Origin: Chrysomallon squamiferum
Lineage: Eukaryota; Mollusca; Gastropoda; Neomphalida; Peltospiridae
NCBI GenBank assembly: GCA_012295275.1
Contig: CM022674.1
Span: 1,393,177 to 1,418,176, forward strand
Direction: 5' to 3'
Length of the DNA: 25,000 bases
Shown here: positions 24,425 through 25,000 of the stretch, piece after piece
How positions within the stretch are numbered: the stretch's first letter is position 1
Layout: each line of letters starts with the position of its first letter
Program-made: the position numbers and the translations under genes
The notes under the pieces: generated by a model
Told to the model about the DNA's origin: nothing
Databases searched by the model: none
The model's input: only the letters and a program-made list of their open reading frames with translations

Positions 24425-25000
24425 ATAATAATAATAATAATAATATGAAGAAGATAAAAAATTACGATGAAGGAAAACAGATGATGAAGAAGAAATAACA
24501 ATAATTAAAATTAAAAAAAAAAGAAATTACAGCGAAGTAAGATGCTATATGAAATGTCTAATTTTATAACCTGAACTTTCAAACAATTTATACTCTGCTG
24601 ACAAATTATCGTTGTTAATTTTTATACGTATAGGGGAATCAACGTTTTGAAAATGGATTATCTAATTTGATGACGAAATTAGATAAAACAGTTTATAGAG
24701 TTTTATAACTAATATAAAAATATGACTGTTTTTCAGTGTTTAGATCGTTTCAATACGTTAATACCATTTTGTACAGACTGTTATAGCTTTTGTAAAATGA
24801 TATACCAAATTTGATATTATGCAGGAATACGAACAAACCGTATATAATTATAATATATTAATGAGAAAAAAATATCTTAAACACATTTGCTATGCTCTAT
24901 CTACAGGCTTTTAATAATAAATGTATGATGTATAAAAAATAAACAGCTTTTTAAAAATAATTTGTTTATTGTTATCATTTATTTACCTGTGTGTGTGTGT
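24425..25000 (+). other. 3' flank of the third gene
   Basis: Starts with (AAT)n at 24424-24445 and A-rich sequence, then AT-rich DNA. Candidate polyadenylation hexamers AATAAA occur at 24916-24921 and 24938-24943. A TG run begins near 24988 and continues out of the window. Confidence 0.45.

Overview
The window is eukaryotic, animal-type DNA. It is AT-rich, packed with microsatellites (GA, TG, TTTA, ATT, CTGT/CTAT runs), and its coding information sits in short islands bounded by GT-AG splice sites. Nothing looks bacterial: no operons, insertion sequences or CRISPR arrays. Intron size, repeat style and gene content suit an invertebrate, and my best guess is a mollusc or another lophotrochozoan. 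That guess is an inference from general character and no single marker proves it.

Three coding units lie on the + strand. (1) Positions 1-11804 hold the 3' part of an XRN1 (cytoplasmic 5'-3' exoribonuclease) gene. Eleven exons can be joined in one frame across ten introns, giving the last 638 residues of the protein; the catalytic half lies upstream of the window. The first two exons encode the XRN1 SH3-like domain. Later exons encode a low-complexity tail with a short dsRBD-like module and a basic C-terminus. (2) Positions 18491-20557 hold a complete two-exon voltage-gated potassium channel alpha subunit of 494 residues. It has a zinc-type T1 domain, six membrane segments and an intact TVGYGD filter. 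It departs from the family in three ways: a charge-poor S4 (E,Q,R,R,R,Q), a TVP in place of the S6 PVP hinge, and a very long acidic, Tyr-rich S1-S2 linker. It may be a modulatory (silent-type) subunit. (3) Positions 23158-24424 hold an unrecognised gene. A 349-codon frame runs into a second frame that ends in a plausible conserved-looking C-terminus, so the gene contains a frame break (sequence error, tiny intron, frameshift or pseudogene).

The spaces between genes (11805-18490, 20558-23157 and 24425-25000) and the introns hold mostly simple repeats, plus several families of degenerate tandem repeats with units of about 30 to 130 bases. One family occurs both inside XRN1 intron 8 and about 4 kb away downstream of the gene. 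Two perfect palindromic CREs lie between the channel gene and the third gene.

The three genes have no evident shared pathway: mRNA decay, membrane excitability and unknown. I see no multi-gene system here. The most interesting item is the divergent potassium channel, followed by the broken-frame gene.
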